A stretch of DNA of 64,000 nt from Erpobdella octoculata (GCA_963978895.1 OZ022239.1:18294389-18358388); one strand, 5' to 3'; counted from the first letter of the stretch, positions 23,606-35,120 are shown. A program made the numbers and translations. The notes: a model not told the origin generated them from the sequence alone.

Positions 23606-24005
23606 TAAGGGTAGGGTAGGGGTAGAGTTTCATTTTAATACGGGATTGCAATTTTACAGATTGCAATCACGGAAAACGGTAAGTAGTACCCTTCCAAGCA
23701 CTATTTACATCGTAGTTGTGAGTGGTGAGATACGATGATCGTATGAAAGAAATGAATAAAAAAAATTAGTTTATAATAAAATTTTATTTAAAAAAACAAA
23801 CTCAGTTATAAAAAAATTAAATTTTAATTTTAAAACTTTTTCTATGTAAAACGATAAAGAACAAAAGGCGAGAGAAACAACGAAGTAAACCCCGCTAGTC
23901 ACTTTATATAAGGTCGCTGCTATTGCCCCGGCGGTTCGCCGTGATTGCAATCTGTAAAATTGCAATCCCGTATTAAAATGAAACTCTACCCCTACCCTAC
24001 CCTTA
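23606..24005. mobile_element. Foldback element with perfect 65-bp inverted repeats
   Basis: 23606-23670 and 23941-24005 are perfect reverse complements. The outer ends are telomere-like (taagggtagggtagggg / cccctaccctaccctta), followed inward by tagagtttcattttaatacg. The 270-bp loop is non-coding. No clear target duplication was found. Confidence 0.8.
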
Positions 24006-24070
24006 CCTTACCCTTAACCCTACCCCTAACCCTTACCCTACCCATAACCCTATCCCTACCCCTATCCTAG
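23985..24070 (+). repeat. Degenerate telomere-like CCCTAA repeats
   Basis: Runs of ccctaccctacccttacctt, acccttaaccctacccctaa and similar, at the right end of the foldback element. Irregular 5-7 bp spacing; not a perfect (CCCTAA)n. Confidence 0.75.
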
Positions 24071-24339
24071 GTTGTCGCATAAAGTTTCAATATAATTTTT
24101 TTAATTTTACTAATATTTTAAATAAAGAAACAAATTCTGAGTTTGAATATACTATATAGTGTGAAAAATAAAATTAATAATAAAAACTAACCCATGAAAA
24201 CAAAGTTTTTATTATAAATCCTTTATATACGATCCTAGATTTTTATTTTATTTGAATTTTTGTTCTCTGCCTATTTTTCATCATCACAGCATATTGATTC
24301 ACATGTTACTTTTAAGGAACAACAAGATTATAAATAAAA

Positions 24340-24560
24340 TTAAAAATCCGTTAAAATTTGGTGTTTTTTGAAAAACTTAATTATACAATATCCGATCAAA
24401 CTGAAATTTTGATAGATTCAATTGTCTCGCAGCCCAAGCCGATGTGCCAAATTTCAGCTCGATCGGATAACGGGAAGTGAGTTAATTTTTAGACTCAAAG
24501 TTTGTGACCGACAGGAAGACAATCGAAAATAATATAAAGGATTTTATATATATATATATG
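24340..24560 (+). repeat. Dispersed repeat (GATCGGATAACGGGAAGTGAG box)
   Basis: Contains tccgatcaaactgaaatttt, ctcgatcggataacgggaag and gaccgacaggaagacaatcg. The reverse complement occurs at 38846-39075. The phrase style resembles E-element boxes but the sequence differs. Ends in a short TA tail. Confidence 0.75.
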
Positions 24561-24687
24561 AATTGGGCTTCCGGTTTAATTGGGACAGCCACTTATTTGG
24601 GCCAAATCTCAAAGAACAGAAACCAATAGCATTGCTTAATTGTATGTGAAATTTGCTTAAAAGGGGAAGCCACATAATTGGACTAAA

Positions 24688-24840
<153 letters not shown>

Positions 24841-25035
24841 AATGAAAACCTGATCCAACTGACTACAAAAGTAGAATCATATTCCATAAACAATCAAGAG
24901 ACTTTAAGATATAATCAGTAATATGTGCAAACTCATATGTAGTTATTAAAAGCAATTCATTGGCAATACATTTATATAATTTTTTATTCTTTTTAATTAC
25001 TTATATGTTATTTATTATAATATTTCCAAGTTTTA

Positions 25036-26125
25036 TTGAATTTCAATACTTTCAAAGGATTTGTCGATTTGGGATTCGGAGAAGTTTCTGACGAAGTAGC
25101 GCCAGAAGTTTTGGTTTTCATGTTAGTTGGTCTTGTTGTTGTTGGCAGTTGGAAATTGCCCATAGCTTATTTTCGTACGAATGGTCTAAGTGCAACTCTC
25201 CAACAAATGCTAGTTCAAACTTGCATAGAAAGAATTCAACAAATAGATGTTAAGGTAATATAATTAAATTTATTTTAATGTCTCTCAGTTAACATATTTA
25301 ATGTCAAGCAGATTTAACTAATGTAGCTTAACAAAAGATGTGCATAAATTTATAAAGGTTATTGCTCTCGTTATGGATGGTCTCAGCACCAATATATCGA
25401 TGTGTAAACTATTAGGATGCAAACTTCAATTCCCTGATACACAGCCTTGGTTTGAGGTAAATAATGAGAGGATTTACGTAATGCTGGATGCCTGTCACAT
25501 GTTGAAGTTGCTGCGGAACACTCTAGAGTCAGGTGGGAAGTTGATTTCTGGAGAAAGGGTTATTGAATGGGAATTCATTAAAAAACTCCATAATATCCAA
25601 AGTGACGTCGGGCTAAGATTGGCCAATAAATTAACCGATCAGCACATTAATTTCCATAGAGTGAAAATGAAGGTTAGATTATTATTAAATATTTCTTATC
25701 AGATTTACTGCTAGCTACATATGTTATCGTGACTTTTTTCAAATGTGAAGGTGTCTCTAGCTGCTCAAGTGATGAGCAAATCCGTGGCAAAAGCTCTGCA
25801 GGTTTTGACAGATTTTGGATGTGCTTTCAAAATGTCGATGCCACCATGCAGTATATCCTAAATGCTGACACCCTTTTTGATATTTTTAACTCCCGATTTC
25901 CAGGTTGGAAAATCTTTTTACTGATATATGTTTTAAACAAACCTCATCTTTAAAAAATTAATATAAGTTTTTCTTCATTTGTCATTCCAGGTGGGAAATT
26001 TACAAAAGGGCCAATAAATAAGGATAACAACAAAGTAATAGTAGAAAAGTTATTAGTAATAAAGAACTATCTACTAAACCTCGAAACTGTTTCAAGACAG
26101 TTTCTATATAACACAAATAGGTACT
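25036..26125 (+). pseudogene. P-element/THAP9-type transposase relic
   Basis: Three blocks in order. 25060-25255 reads FVDLGFGEVSDEVAPEVLVF and WKLPIAYFRTNG. After a GT-AG-like gap, 25357-25672 reads VIALVMDGLSTN and LDACHMLKLLRNTL. From 25750 the frame breaks, then FQNVDATMQYILN and LFDIFNSRFP appear in another frame, and 25992-26100 continues GGKFTKGP. This matches the RNase-H-like core of P-element transposases (F-V-D-F-G, D-G-x-x-x-N, D-x-x-H-x-x-K-x-x-R-N). The N-terminal THAP finger was not seen, and a TA run cuts the 3' end. Non-functional. Confidence 0.8.
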
Positions 26126-26129
26126 TAAA

Positions 26130-26277
<148 letters not shown>

Positions 26278-26434
26278 TGTTGTGAATGAATGATCTTCGG
26301 ACTTTTTAGTATCTTTTGGTGGCCATTGTTGACTCGAGAAGTTTCTCCGAGACTGTGTTGCCGATGTTTCTGTATTCTACTTTGTACTTTAATTAAACGG
26401 TTTTGTATTAAATAAAAGTCAATTAATCACAACA
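26278..26434 (+). repeat. Copia 5' LTR
   Basis: Starts TGTTGTG and ends CACAACA. Identical to the 3' LTR apart from gccgatgttt here against gccgattttt there. Confidence 0.95.
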
Positions 26435-26452
26435 GGTTATGGGCCCAGAACG
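26435..26452 (+). promoter_or_regulatory. Copia primer-binding site (internal initiator-tRNA type)
   Basis: GGTTATGGGCCCAG directly follows the LTR. It is complementary to the anticodon arm of eukaryotic initiator tRNA-Met (CUGGGCCCAUAACC), the half-tRNA priming known for Drosophila copia, and not to a tRNA 3' end. Confidence 0.85.
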
Positions 26453-26662
26453 CCTAGGACGCTTTTAGATTCGGTTTTCGAGTAAATTGCGAGTTTCTTG
26501 ATTTTTTGAACTGATCGTCTTAACTCTTAAGTAATTAGTAAGTAGTTACTAAAAGTTCGAATGATTAACGAGTTTGATAAGATTCCGTTGAAGTTGAGAA
26601 CGTTTTGTGAAAGGTTTTTTGATCAAGTTTTCTTGTTGCTTCACGAACGTTTTATAGTTGAA

Positions 26663-27766
26663 ATGGACAAGCTTTTTCAGTCAATTCCGCGACTAGAAGG
26701 TTAGGCATCTTGGGAGCAATGGCGTTTTAGAATACGTTTATCTTTGGAACACCATGATGATGCTTTAAAAGTTGTGGATGGGAAACTACTTGAACCCGAA
26801 GATGAATCAGAAAATACTGTTGCTATTGTCAGAAAAACATATGAGACAGCACTTAGAAGGTTTAAAAAGGCAGACTCAATGGCAAAACTTATCTTGACAA
26901 CCTCAATGACAGATGAAACAATGTCTAAAGTGATGAAGTTCAAGACAGCAAGAAAAATGTGGCAAGAATTGTTATTGTTTTATGATGGTGTTCCCCAGAA
27001 CAAGGCATACAATGTCTGCATCCAGTTCTTCCACTATCAGAGGCCACCTGGTGAGGATATGCCCAGTCATCTCTCGAAAATGAAAGCCTTGTGGAATGAG
27101 CTGACTTCAGTTGCTGCCAAAGAAAATGAGGTTGTGTTGCCTGATTTTTTGCTTATGTGTAAAATTTTAGACACATTGGATGAGAAGTACTTGCCATTTA
27201 AGTCAAGTTGGTTGATGGCCAATGAAGAACAGAGAACAGTTAATAGTTTAACAAATCAACTTTGTGCTTTTGAGTTGACCTTGAAAATAACTGAAGAGAA
27301 TCAAGAATTTTGTTCAATTAGCACAAAAGAAGTTTGTAAAAGTGATTCAACTCAGTCAATTGGCATTGCAAAAGAGAAAAAGAAGTCTAGGATGTTGACT
27401 TGTTTCTATTGTCAGAGGCCAGGACATTTTCTCAGAAACTGCAGACAATGGAAAGCTGATGGAAGACCAAGAAAAGAATTTGCTAAAGGTGATCCAAAGC
27501 AGTCAAAAGAAAAGAGTTCCATGTTGGCAACAAATTCAAAAATCATGAAAGTTGATAAAATTGAAACAAACTCTGAAAATTGGTACATTGACAATGGTGC
27601 AACAAATCATGTTACTGCTATGAAAGATTACTTCAAGACTTTTGAAATGTTTGAAAGTCCACAGTTTATTAATACTGCTGGAAGTGAAAAACTTAAAGCT
27701 CTGGGTCAAGGAGACATTGAATTGAAGGTACTCAATGGTAAAAAAAAAAAGAAACAGTTCGTTTGA
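26663..27766 (+). CDS. gag: Copia gag and start of protease
   Basis: An ATG at 26663 opens MDKLFQSIPRLEG, followed by TAG at 26702. The same frame then stays open to 27766, with an internal ATG at 26744. Domains: the copia gag core, a CCHC knuckle (CFYCQRPGHFLRNC, about 27400), then the protease strand WYIDNGATNHV with DNG where most copies have DSG. The protease is finished only in the pol frame, after the A10 run at 27740. The TAG is probably a mutation. The frame change is either an indel or a programmed -1 slip; most copia elements use one ORF, so I favour mutation. Confidence 0.88.
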
Positions 27767-30558
27767 GTGGTGTCTGGTTGGTGCCAGGTATTTCAAAAAA
27801 TTTGTTTTCTGTCCTGAGTGCTCAAGAGAAAAATATACAGAGCAAGTTTGAATCAAATGTTAATTCTTGCAGTTTAAAGCTTGGAGAAAAACGACTTGTT
27901 TCTGGTGTCAGAGAAGCTGGAGGTGGTTTATTTAGATTGGTGGGTAAAGTTAAAGTTCCTAATTTTGCTACAAAAGAAATAAATGCAATTGAAAAAGCTA
28001 AAAAGTCACTTCTACAGCTATATCATGAAAGGTTTGGACATCAAAATAAAAGACATGTTAGAATGATGCTGAAAGAGCATTTAGATATTGATGTTGATCA
28101 TGATGATGAGTTATGTGAAGGATGCATTTATGGGAAATCACATAGACTGAGTTTTGGAACAAGACCACGATCGAATACACCTGGTGAAATAATTCACACT
28201 GACGTTTGTGGACCCTTTCAGGTTGAATCAATTGGCAAGAAGAGATATTTTGTATTGTTTAAGGATGATTTCACAAAGTATCGTTCTGTGTATTTTATTA
28301 AGCACAAGTCAGAAGTTGTTGAAAAGTTGAAAGATTTCATTAGATATACTCAAACAACCGGTCATAAAGTAAAGATTCTACGAAGTGATCGAGGTGGTGA
28401 GTACAGTGGTGATGAAATAAGAAAATTCCTAAAAGAACATGGAATTGAACAACACTTCTCAATGCCAAGAACACCTGAACAAAATGGGGCTGTCGAACGA
28501 GAGAACAGAACTTTAGTTGAAACTGCTAGAGCTATGATGTTTGGTAAAAGAAAAAGTTTGCCAAAAGGTTTATGGGCAGAATTGATCAACACAGCAGTTT
28601 ATGTTCTGAATCGGACAGGACCAACATCCGAAGGAAAGAAAACACCTTATGAACTTTGGAATGGTAAAAAACCAGGTTTAAAACATTTACGGGTTATTGG
28701 AAGTGAATGTTACGTTCATATCGACAAAAGCTTGAGGAAGAAATTTGACAAAAAGGCAACCAAGGGTATTTTAATTGGTTATGAAAATGATGACGGTTAT
28801 CAAATATGGTGCAATAATCAAGTTTTCCTGTCAAGAGATGTCATTCTTCATGAGTCGACAAGTGAAGTAGAACATAACATTCAGTCAGATTTGATTCCAT
28901 TGCCTGAGGAAGAAATGTTTGGTGAACCAACAGAAGATAATGAACAAAATCAGAAACAGGGAGATGATAGAAGTCAGCCAAAAGATTCAGCTTATTTTGA
29001 TGAGGAGGTTTGTATGATGCAGTTGAATTCAGGTGAACCTGCTACCTATGATGAGGCAATAAGAAGCTCCTTCAAAAGAGAATGGATAACAGCAATGAAT
29101 AATGAAATAGAATCACTTCATAAGAATAACACTTGGATTCTATCAGAATTGCCTCAGAACAAAAAAGCTGTACAGTGCAAATGGGTTTATAAAGTTAAAA
29201 ATAATGCTGATGGTTCGGTTTCTCGCTTCAAGGCAAGATTAGTTGCTAAAGGTTTTTCACAAAGAAAAGGTGTTGATTATGATGAGACATTTAGTCCTGT
29301 TACAAAATTGACAACAATTCGATCAGTACTCAGTGTAGCTGCCAAGGAGAACTTATATCTTTCCCAATTTGATATATCAACTGCATTTTTGCATGGTGAA
29401 TTGGAAGAAGAAATTTACATGGAGCAACCTGAAGGTTTCATAGATGGTTCTGATAAAGTTTGTCATCTGAAGAAAAGTCTCTATGGTTTGAAACAGGCAC
29501 CTAGATGCTGGAATAAAAAACTGGATAGTTTTTTGATAAAGAGTGGGTTTACTGTTAGCGAAGCAGATCCATGTTTGTATATTTTTAGGAAAGGAACTAA
29601 GAAGTTATTGCTTGCCATGTACGTAGATGATGGTTTGTTAGCAAGTTCAAACAAAAAGGATTCAGAAGATTTTTTGAAAAAACTAAAAGCTGAATTTGAA
29701 ATTACAGACTCTCCTGCAAAGTTTTTTCTTGGATTTGAGATTCAACAATATGGTGAATCAATTGAAGTTAGCCAAGAAAACTATGTCAAAAAGATCATTG
29801 ATCATTTTGGAATGACAAGTTGTAGAGAAGTTGAAACGCCAATAATCAAGGACAGTACTGAAGAAGGAAAGGCTGAATACAGTTCAGTTAAGTTTCCCTA
29901 TCGGTCAGCTGTTGGAGCGTTGATGTATCTTATGGTTGGAACTAGGCCAGACATAGCCTATGCCGTAGGAGTAGTGTCACGGAACTTGGAGAATCCCACA
30001 CAACATGACGTTACGAAAGTCAAGAGGATCTTTCGTTATCTTGCAAGAACAAAGTCTTATGGAATTCGGTACAAACGAAAATTAAAGATCAATCGACTAG
30101 AAGTTTTCAGTGATGCAGATCATGGTGGTGATCTATCATCTGGACGTTCTACAACAGGAGTGGTTTGCTGCAATGGTGAAGGAGTGATTTCATGGTTCAG
30201 TCAACGTCAGGCTTCAGTTGCTATTTCGACAACAGAAGCTGAAATTGTTGCTTCAAGTGAAGCAGCCCGTGAGGTTATTTGGCTGAAAAGACTTTTTTCA
30301 GAAATCACAGAGCTTGAAGACATGCCCAGAATCCATGTGGACAATGAGGCGGTGATAAAGCTGGCTCACAATCCAGAGTATCATCGAAGAACAAAGCATA
30401 TTCGCATACGCCACTTCTTTATTCGTGAATGTGTCCAGAACATGGAGCTTCTTGTGAAAAAGATTGACTCAGGAGACCAGTTGGCAGATGCTCTCACCAA
30501 ACCTCTTTCTGGAAGCAGGCTTGGTGAACTGTGCGGACGACTCGGATTGTGTACATAA
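27763..30558 (+). CDS. pol: Copia pol (protease end, integrase, RT, RNase H)
   Basis: 931 codons, counted from the first in-frame codon after the gag stop (TTG, not a true start). Integrase HHCC (HERFGH...CEGCIYGK) and catalytic D147, D209, E245 (HTDVCGP, RSDRGGEY, QNGAVERE). RT has KARLVAKGFSQRKGVDYDET and YVDD at 620-623. RNase H has SDADHGGD, TTEAEI, DNEAVI and the copia C-terminal pattern HIRIRHFFIRE...ADALTKPL. All catalytic residues are present. Confidence 0.95.
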   Translation: MSGVWLVPGISKNLFSVLSAQEKNIQSKFESNVNSCSLKLGEKRLVSGVREAGGGLFRLVGKVKVPNFATKEINAIEKAKKSLLQLYHERFGHQNKRHVRMMLKEHLDIDVDHDDELCEGCIYGKSHRLSFGTRPRSNTPGEIIHTDVCGPFQVESIGKKRYFVLFKDDFTKYRSVYFIKHKSEVVEKLKDFIRYTQTTGHKVKILRSDRGGEYSGDEIRKFLKEHGIEQHFSMPRTPEQNGAVERENRTLVETARAMMFGKRKSLPKGLWAELINTAVYVLNRTGPTSEGKKTPYELWNGKKPGLKHLRVIGSECYVHIDKSLRKKFDKKATKGILIGYENDDGYQIWCNNQVFLSRDVILHESTSEVEHNIQSDLIPLPEEEMFGEPTEDNEQNQKQGDDRSQPKDSAYFDEEVCMMQLNSGEPATYDEAIRSSFKREWITAMNNEIESLHKNNTWILSELPQNKKAVQCKWVYKVKNNADGSVSRFKARLVAKGFSQRKGVDYDETFSPVTKLTTIRSVLSVAAKENLYLSQFDISTAFLHGELEEEIYMEQPEGFIDGSDKVCHLKKSLYGLKQAPRCWNKKLDSFLIKSGFTVSEADPCLYIFRKGTKKLLLAMYVDDGLLASSNKKDSEDFLKKLKAEFEITDSPAKFFLGFEIQQYGESIEVSQENYVKKIIDHFGMTSCREVETPIIKDSTEEGKAEYSSVKFPYRSAVGALMYLMVGTRPDIAYAVGVVSRNLENPTQHDVTKVKRIFRYLARTKSYGIRYKRKLKINRLEVFSDADHGGDLSSGRSTTGVVCCNGEGVISWFSQRQASVAISTTEAEIVASSEAAREVIWLKRLFSEITELEDMPRIHVDNEAVIKLAHNPEYHRRTKHIRIRHFFIRECVQNMELLVKKIDSGDQLADALTKPLSGSRLGELCGRLGLCT

Positions 30559-30605
30559 ATAACGTTCTGTGTATGTGTGAATGTTTTATGTATGTTGGAT
30601 CATTC

Positions 30606-30614
30606 AAGGGAAGG
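30606..30614 (+). promoter_or_regulatory. Copia polypurine tract
   Basis: AAGGGAAGG immediately 5' of the 3' LTR; primes plus-strand synthesis in LTR elements. Confidence 0.85.
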
Positions 30615-30765
30615 TGTTGTGAATGAATGATCTTCGGACTTTTTAGTATCTTTTGGTGGCCATTGTTGACTCGAGAAGTTTCTCCGAGACTGTGTTGCCG
30701 ATTTTTCTGTATTCTACTTTGTACTTTAATTAAACGGTTTTGTATTAAATAAAAGTCAATTAATC

Positions 30766-30771
<6 letters not shown>
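30615..30771 (+). repeat. Copia 3' LTR
   Basis: 157 bp. Contains the aataaaagtc stretch that could serve as a polyadenylation signal. Followed by TA repeats. Confidence 0.95.
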
Positions 30772-30808
<37 letters not shown>

Positions 30809-30811
<3 letters not shown>

Positions 30812-31095
30812 GTGTCATAGTGTTTGAAATTGAACTCCTCCGAAATGGCTGAACCAATTTTTATGAATTCTTTTTGTGCGTTTGGTAGGTCTGAGGATAG
30901 GTCTAGGCTATTCAGAATATTTTTTAACATTATTTTAAAAGTTATTATGGAAAAACAAAGAGGTGCAATTATGTCTTTTTATAGGAAAACTAGCTGGGTT
31001 ACCCGGCGTTGCCCGGGGAATTTAAAGGTTTTTTTATCGTTTTTCTCTCTGGCTCCCGTTTCCTTAACCGCTCGTTTGCCCGGGCATCTTTGCAT
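30809..31095. mobile_element. E-like repeat end
   Basis: Starts ctcgtgtcatagtgtttgaa, then gaactcctccgaaatggctg, and ends with the box ctagctgggttacccggcg at 30991. This box is shared with the 14-17 kb cluster. The copia element sits in the TA run that precedes it. Confidence 0.5.
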
Positions 31096-31099
31096 CTAT

Positions 31100-32065
31100 T
31101 GAAACATTTATGCAGATACTTTTGATTTTTAATTAAAAGAAATACAACAAACACATACAGTCATTTTATTGCAAAGCTTTCTGATACACAATGTTTTTTG
31201 TTTTTCCATAAGGTGCATTAATAGTTATACTATTATACTTAAAATACATTAATAGTTATATTGATATACTCACTCACAATAAATTTTTCAATTTTCTTGT
31301 CTGTAAGCACAAAATAATATCTGTTAGACTAAAAGTAGCACAAAATAATATCTGTTAGAGGTTAGAGTGGTTAGATTGGTTAGAGTGGTTAGACTGGTAG
31401 AGCGATAATGATAGCCTGACACACAACGACCGAAACAATTTACAATTTAATATATACACAACAATAATTAACAATTAAATAATATAAAAATAGTAGCCTA
31501 AGTAAATAATATAAGAATAGTAGCCTAAGTTTTTAAATTACTTTGATTTCGAGAAACCGAGACGATAAACAGCGAATGTAAACAAAACATAGCTCTGATA
31601 CAATAGCGAAAATATTTAAAAAAATTAATTTTCTAAAACATTCAAAAACATTTGAACGATATACAGTAATTAAAAAAATAATAGTATAGTATATAGTATA
31701 TTATATATTACTTTTGATATATTGATATAATTGATATAAGTAAAATAATACTCACTTTTGATTTTGAGAAATCGCGACAACCAACAACGACGGAACAGAA
31801 GTCGAAAGCAACCCTAAGCTCGTTAAGCCGCGATATAATTGCATAGATTAAATATTTCTAAAAATTAATTTTCTAAAATTGCATAGATAAAATATTTCTA
31901 AAAATTAATTTTCTAAAAACATTCAAAACAATTTTTTTAAATAAATGAGATTATTTGTTAGGTGGTAAATGTTTATTATGTAAAATTTCGTGCAAATCCC
32001 TTCATTGGTTTTGGCGTTATTAATGAACATACGTTGCCTTTTATATATATAGATGCAACAGATAG
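31100..32065. other. Non-coding DNA with small tandem duplications
   Basis: No gene. Small direct duplications: agcacaaaataatatctgtt (31305-31360), aaataatataagaatagtag-type units (31470-31530), and gcatagattaaatatttcta-type units (31840-31930). Confidence 0.6.
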
Positions 32066-32068
32066 ACA

Positions 32069-32206
<138 letters not shown>

Positions 32207-32895
32207 GGAACGTTCCCTAAGATAAACATATTATCTTTCAAATGACACTATGTTTGTCATCAACTTTTGAAAATAAGAAGAGATATTTGAGTTTTAACGC
32301 TTCACCAAATATGAGACGTAGACGCCTGATCTTCGATAAATATCAATCGATTAAATTAGAGAAATATCAGTCAGTTTTGTTAATGTCTGTTAAAAGTTTG
32401 TGATGGGTTGATGGTATGGATTTTATATATGATATAGAATCCCATATTATCTTTAAAATGCTACTTTTATTGTTATCAATTTTTGTAAATAACCAGAGAT
32501 ATATACATTTTATGGTACCCCCAAAACGAAATATCAGTCAATTTCGTGAGAGTTTTTCTACAAGTTTGTCATGGATTAATAAAATAAATTTTATATATGT
32601 TATATAGACACATAATATCTTCAAAATAAAACCTTATTCAATATAAAATTTAATTACTATGAATGATATAAAGGCAAGCGCACACGAACAACTAAAGGCG
32701 GGCGCACACGAACAACAAAGTTGTGCAACTCGAGTTGTGCAGCCAAATTGCTCGTGTGCGCACCTCGAGTTGGACAACTTTTCAAGTTGTCAACTCAGTT
32801 GCCCAACTGGTTTAGTTTTCAAATTCGTTTGAAAACTTCGAGACACACATTGCACTGTGATTGGTTGATCACTTTTGTTTATAGAAAATATTAAA

Positions 32896-34874
32896 ATGGA
32901 AGTAGAGTGGACGAGCGAAGCGATCACAAATTTAATAAACTACTATGAAGAAAATAGTAGTTTGTACGATATTTGTTCGCCGGATTATAGAAACGTGAAA
33001 AAAACGTGTTCTTGTGCAAAAATTTGCGGATTCGCTCATGAAGAATGGTGAAAATAATATTTTTTATGCATCTGCCTTAAATTGTATTTTAAATTTTAAA
33101 CGTGGTCAATGACTAGTATTGGGATATTTAAACATTTTAGTTTTAAAAGAGATTTGGCGTCGCATTGTCAATAGTACTCAATAGTAATTTCCATTAGTCA
33201 ATAGTCTAGCTAGCCTAGCCACTAGTGCTTATTTTATTATAGCAATTTATAGTGTATAGTCTAGTTACAAGACTCTAGCATGTACTAGATTCCAGTACAT
33301 GCTAATATTCATTTCCAGAATGTGGTAACAAAAATTGTTTTTCAGTTTTGGAGGTGGAGAGAAAATGGGCAAATTTAAGAACCCAGTTTTTTAAAGAGCT
33401 AAGGTTGGCAAATCAAAAAGGCAAATCAGGAGCTGGGGGAGGAGCAAAAAGTGAAAGCAAGTGGCGCTATTTTAATGCTCTTTCATTCCTAGAAAAACAC
33501 AGTGAAAGAAGGAGAACAATCACTAATCTTCAGGTGTTTACTAAATTTTATTTCATCTACACACACAGCAATAAAAAACAAACAACACACTTCATCATAC
33601 AAACAAATGTATGCCAAACTGCTTAATTGATTATTTCTTCCTGCCAACTCACAGCCCCAACTGTGCTATTAACGTAGAAGCAAAACTGGTCTTGCACTTG
33701 TGTCGATTCGATAGAAACCCGGTTTGCCCCAATTTTGTGTGTTAGAGGCAATAAGTTGGAGACAGGAACTTCATCTGGCCCAATGTAGTTTGAGGTAGAA
33801 GTGAAACTTCGAAGGAGAAAATTGTGCAAACAACACGTAGCCATAACTACAATATCAACTTTTTCAGGTGCTAAAGCTATGGGGCGTCCAAAAACTTTGA
33901 ATCGGTTGCTTAAGATACCGAAAGCATTTTCAACAACCCTTCGCGCTCTACTAAGCCTGTAGTTAAAGATTCTCTGTTGGGGCGACAACGCAAAAGCATC
34001 ATCAGCAACAATAACATAAGGTAAGACGTTGGTGGATCCTGGAGGTCGGCAAGCAACAGGAATATTTAACATGTTATTGCTTAAGCCTATTGCCAATGAG
34101 CAACTGTTAAACACACCTCCATCGGCAACACGTCCATAATTTCCAATGTCGACAAATAGAAATTTGTACGAGGCATCAACAAGTGCCAACAATACAATAC
34201 TGTTGCCAATGAGCAACTGTTAAACACACCTCCATCGGCAACACGTCCATAATTTCCAATGTCGACAAATAGAAATTTGTACGAGGCATCAACAAGTGCC
34301 AACAATACAATACTGTTAAAATGTTTGTAATTATAGTATTGTGATCCGCTGTTTGAGGGTGCTGCAACTGCCACATGTTTCCCATCTAATGCCCCGATGC
34401 AGCTGGAAAAATTCCACTGCTTCCAAAACTCAGCAGCCACAGTTTTCCATTCTTGTTCGGTGCTAGGAACCTTTGTATAAATAAAAATGTTCACATTATT
34501 GTAAGAGTGAAATTAAAAAAGCAATCCTATCGACTACTATAAGCACATACAATTTTATTCTTAGTTTTTGTTTTCTAATAAATCTTACAACTTTTTTCCA
34601 GCTACCCACAAATGACTTGGAGGCCAAACCAGCCATAGCTGAAGACAATGACCCAGAACCTGTCTACTGCATGGAAGATTCTGAGACACCCATCAAAAAA
34701 AGAAAAAACATGGAAGATTCTGTGGAGATAAACACCCTAGAAATAATGGGGAAATATTTTGAAAAATTATCATCAGATGAGCCACAGAACGATGATGATG
34801 ACATTTTCGGGAACTTTGTCTCAGTGTTAATGAGAAAAGTGAAGAACATCAAAACAAAAAAAATCTCAAATTAA
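32896..34874 (+). CDS. MADF-BESS DNA-binding partner protein of the Harbinger element (three exons)
   Basis: Exons: 32896 to about 33047, 33346-33533 and 34602-34874. Exon 1 starts MEVEWTSEAITNLINYYEEN, the MADF start. Exon 2 gives KWANLRTQFFKELR...SKWRYFNALSFLEKH, the MADF end. Exon 3 gives NDDDDIFGNFVSVLMRKVKN, a BESS motif. In Harbinger elements the second protein is usually a Myb/SANT/trihelix-like factor that brings the transposase to DNA; MADF is a related fold. The exon 1/2 phases do not fit at the obvious GTGAAA donor, so that junction is unresolved or damaged. The transposase lies antisense in the intron between exons 2 and 3. Confidence 0.75.
33623..34482 (-). pseudogene. Harbinger transposase, main exon, broken by a 113-bp tandem duplication
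   Basis: Reads VPSTEQEWKTVAAEFWKQW, then ALDGKHV (first D), VDIGNYGRVADGGVF (second D), RRVVENAFGIL (E) and CCLHNFL, which is the DDE_Tnp_4-type order. A direct duplication (34091-34203 and 34204-34316) shifts the frame between NSIVLLALVDA and GLSNNMLN. Without the duplication the frame would be continuous, so the gene died recently. Stop near 33623. Confidence 0.88.
34091..34316 (-). repeat. 113-bp tandem duplication inside the transposase
   Basis: tgccaatgagcaactgttaa...caatactgt occurs twice, almost identical, period 113. Not a multiple of three, so it is frame-breaking. Confidence 0.93.
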
Positions 34875-35120
34875 AAATTATGGAAATGGTGATGAATGCT
34901 CAGGACGAGGAGCCAAAAACTAATATGGAAGCAAAAGTCATGACCGGTAAACAGCCAGTTTACCGAATTATGATTGCTCCGAAGACTCCTTTGCAAACGT
35001 CAAATTTCTGTAATTTATGAAACTTTTAATTGGAACATTGAATACAAAAAAATTAATTTTATATCTGTTGTTGTTATTTCTAACAAACTACCTATATCGA
35101 TATCGTTTATAGGTTCTAAC

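Larger units (their letters stand above)
26278..30771 (+). mobile_element. Ty1/copia LTR retrotransposon, nearly intact
   Basis: Two 157-bp LTRs (TGTTGTGAATG...CACAACA), a primer-binding site, gag, pol in copia order (protease, integrase, RT, RNase H) and a polypurine tract. The LTRs differ at one position seen by eye, so the insertion is young. Two coding lesions are visible: an in-frame TAG in gag and a frame change at an A10 run. Confidence 0.95.
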
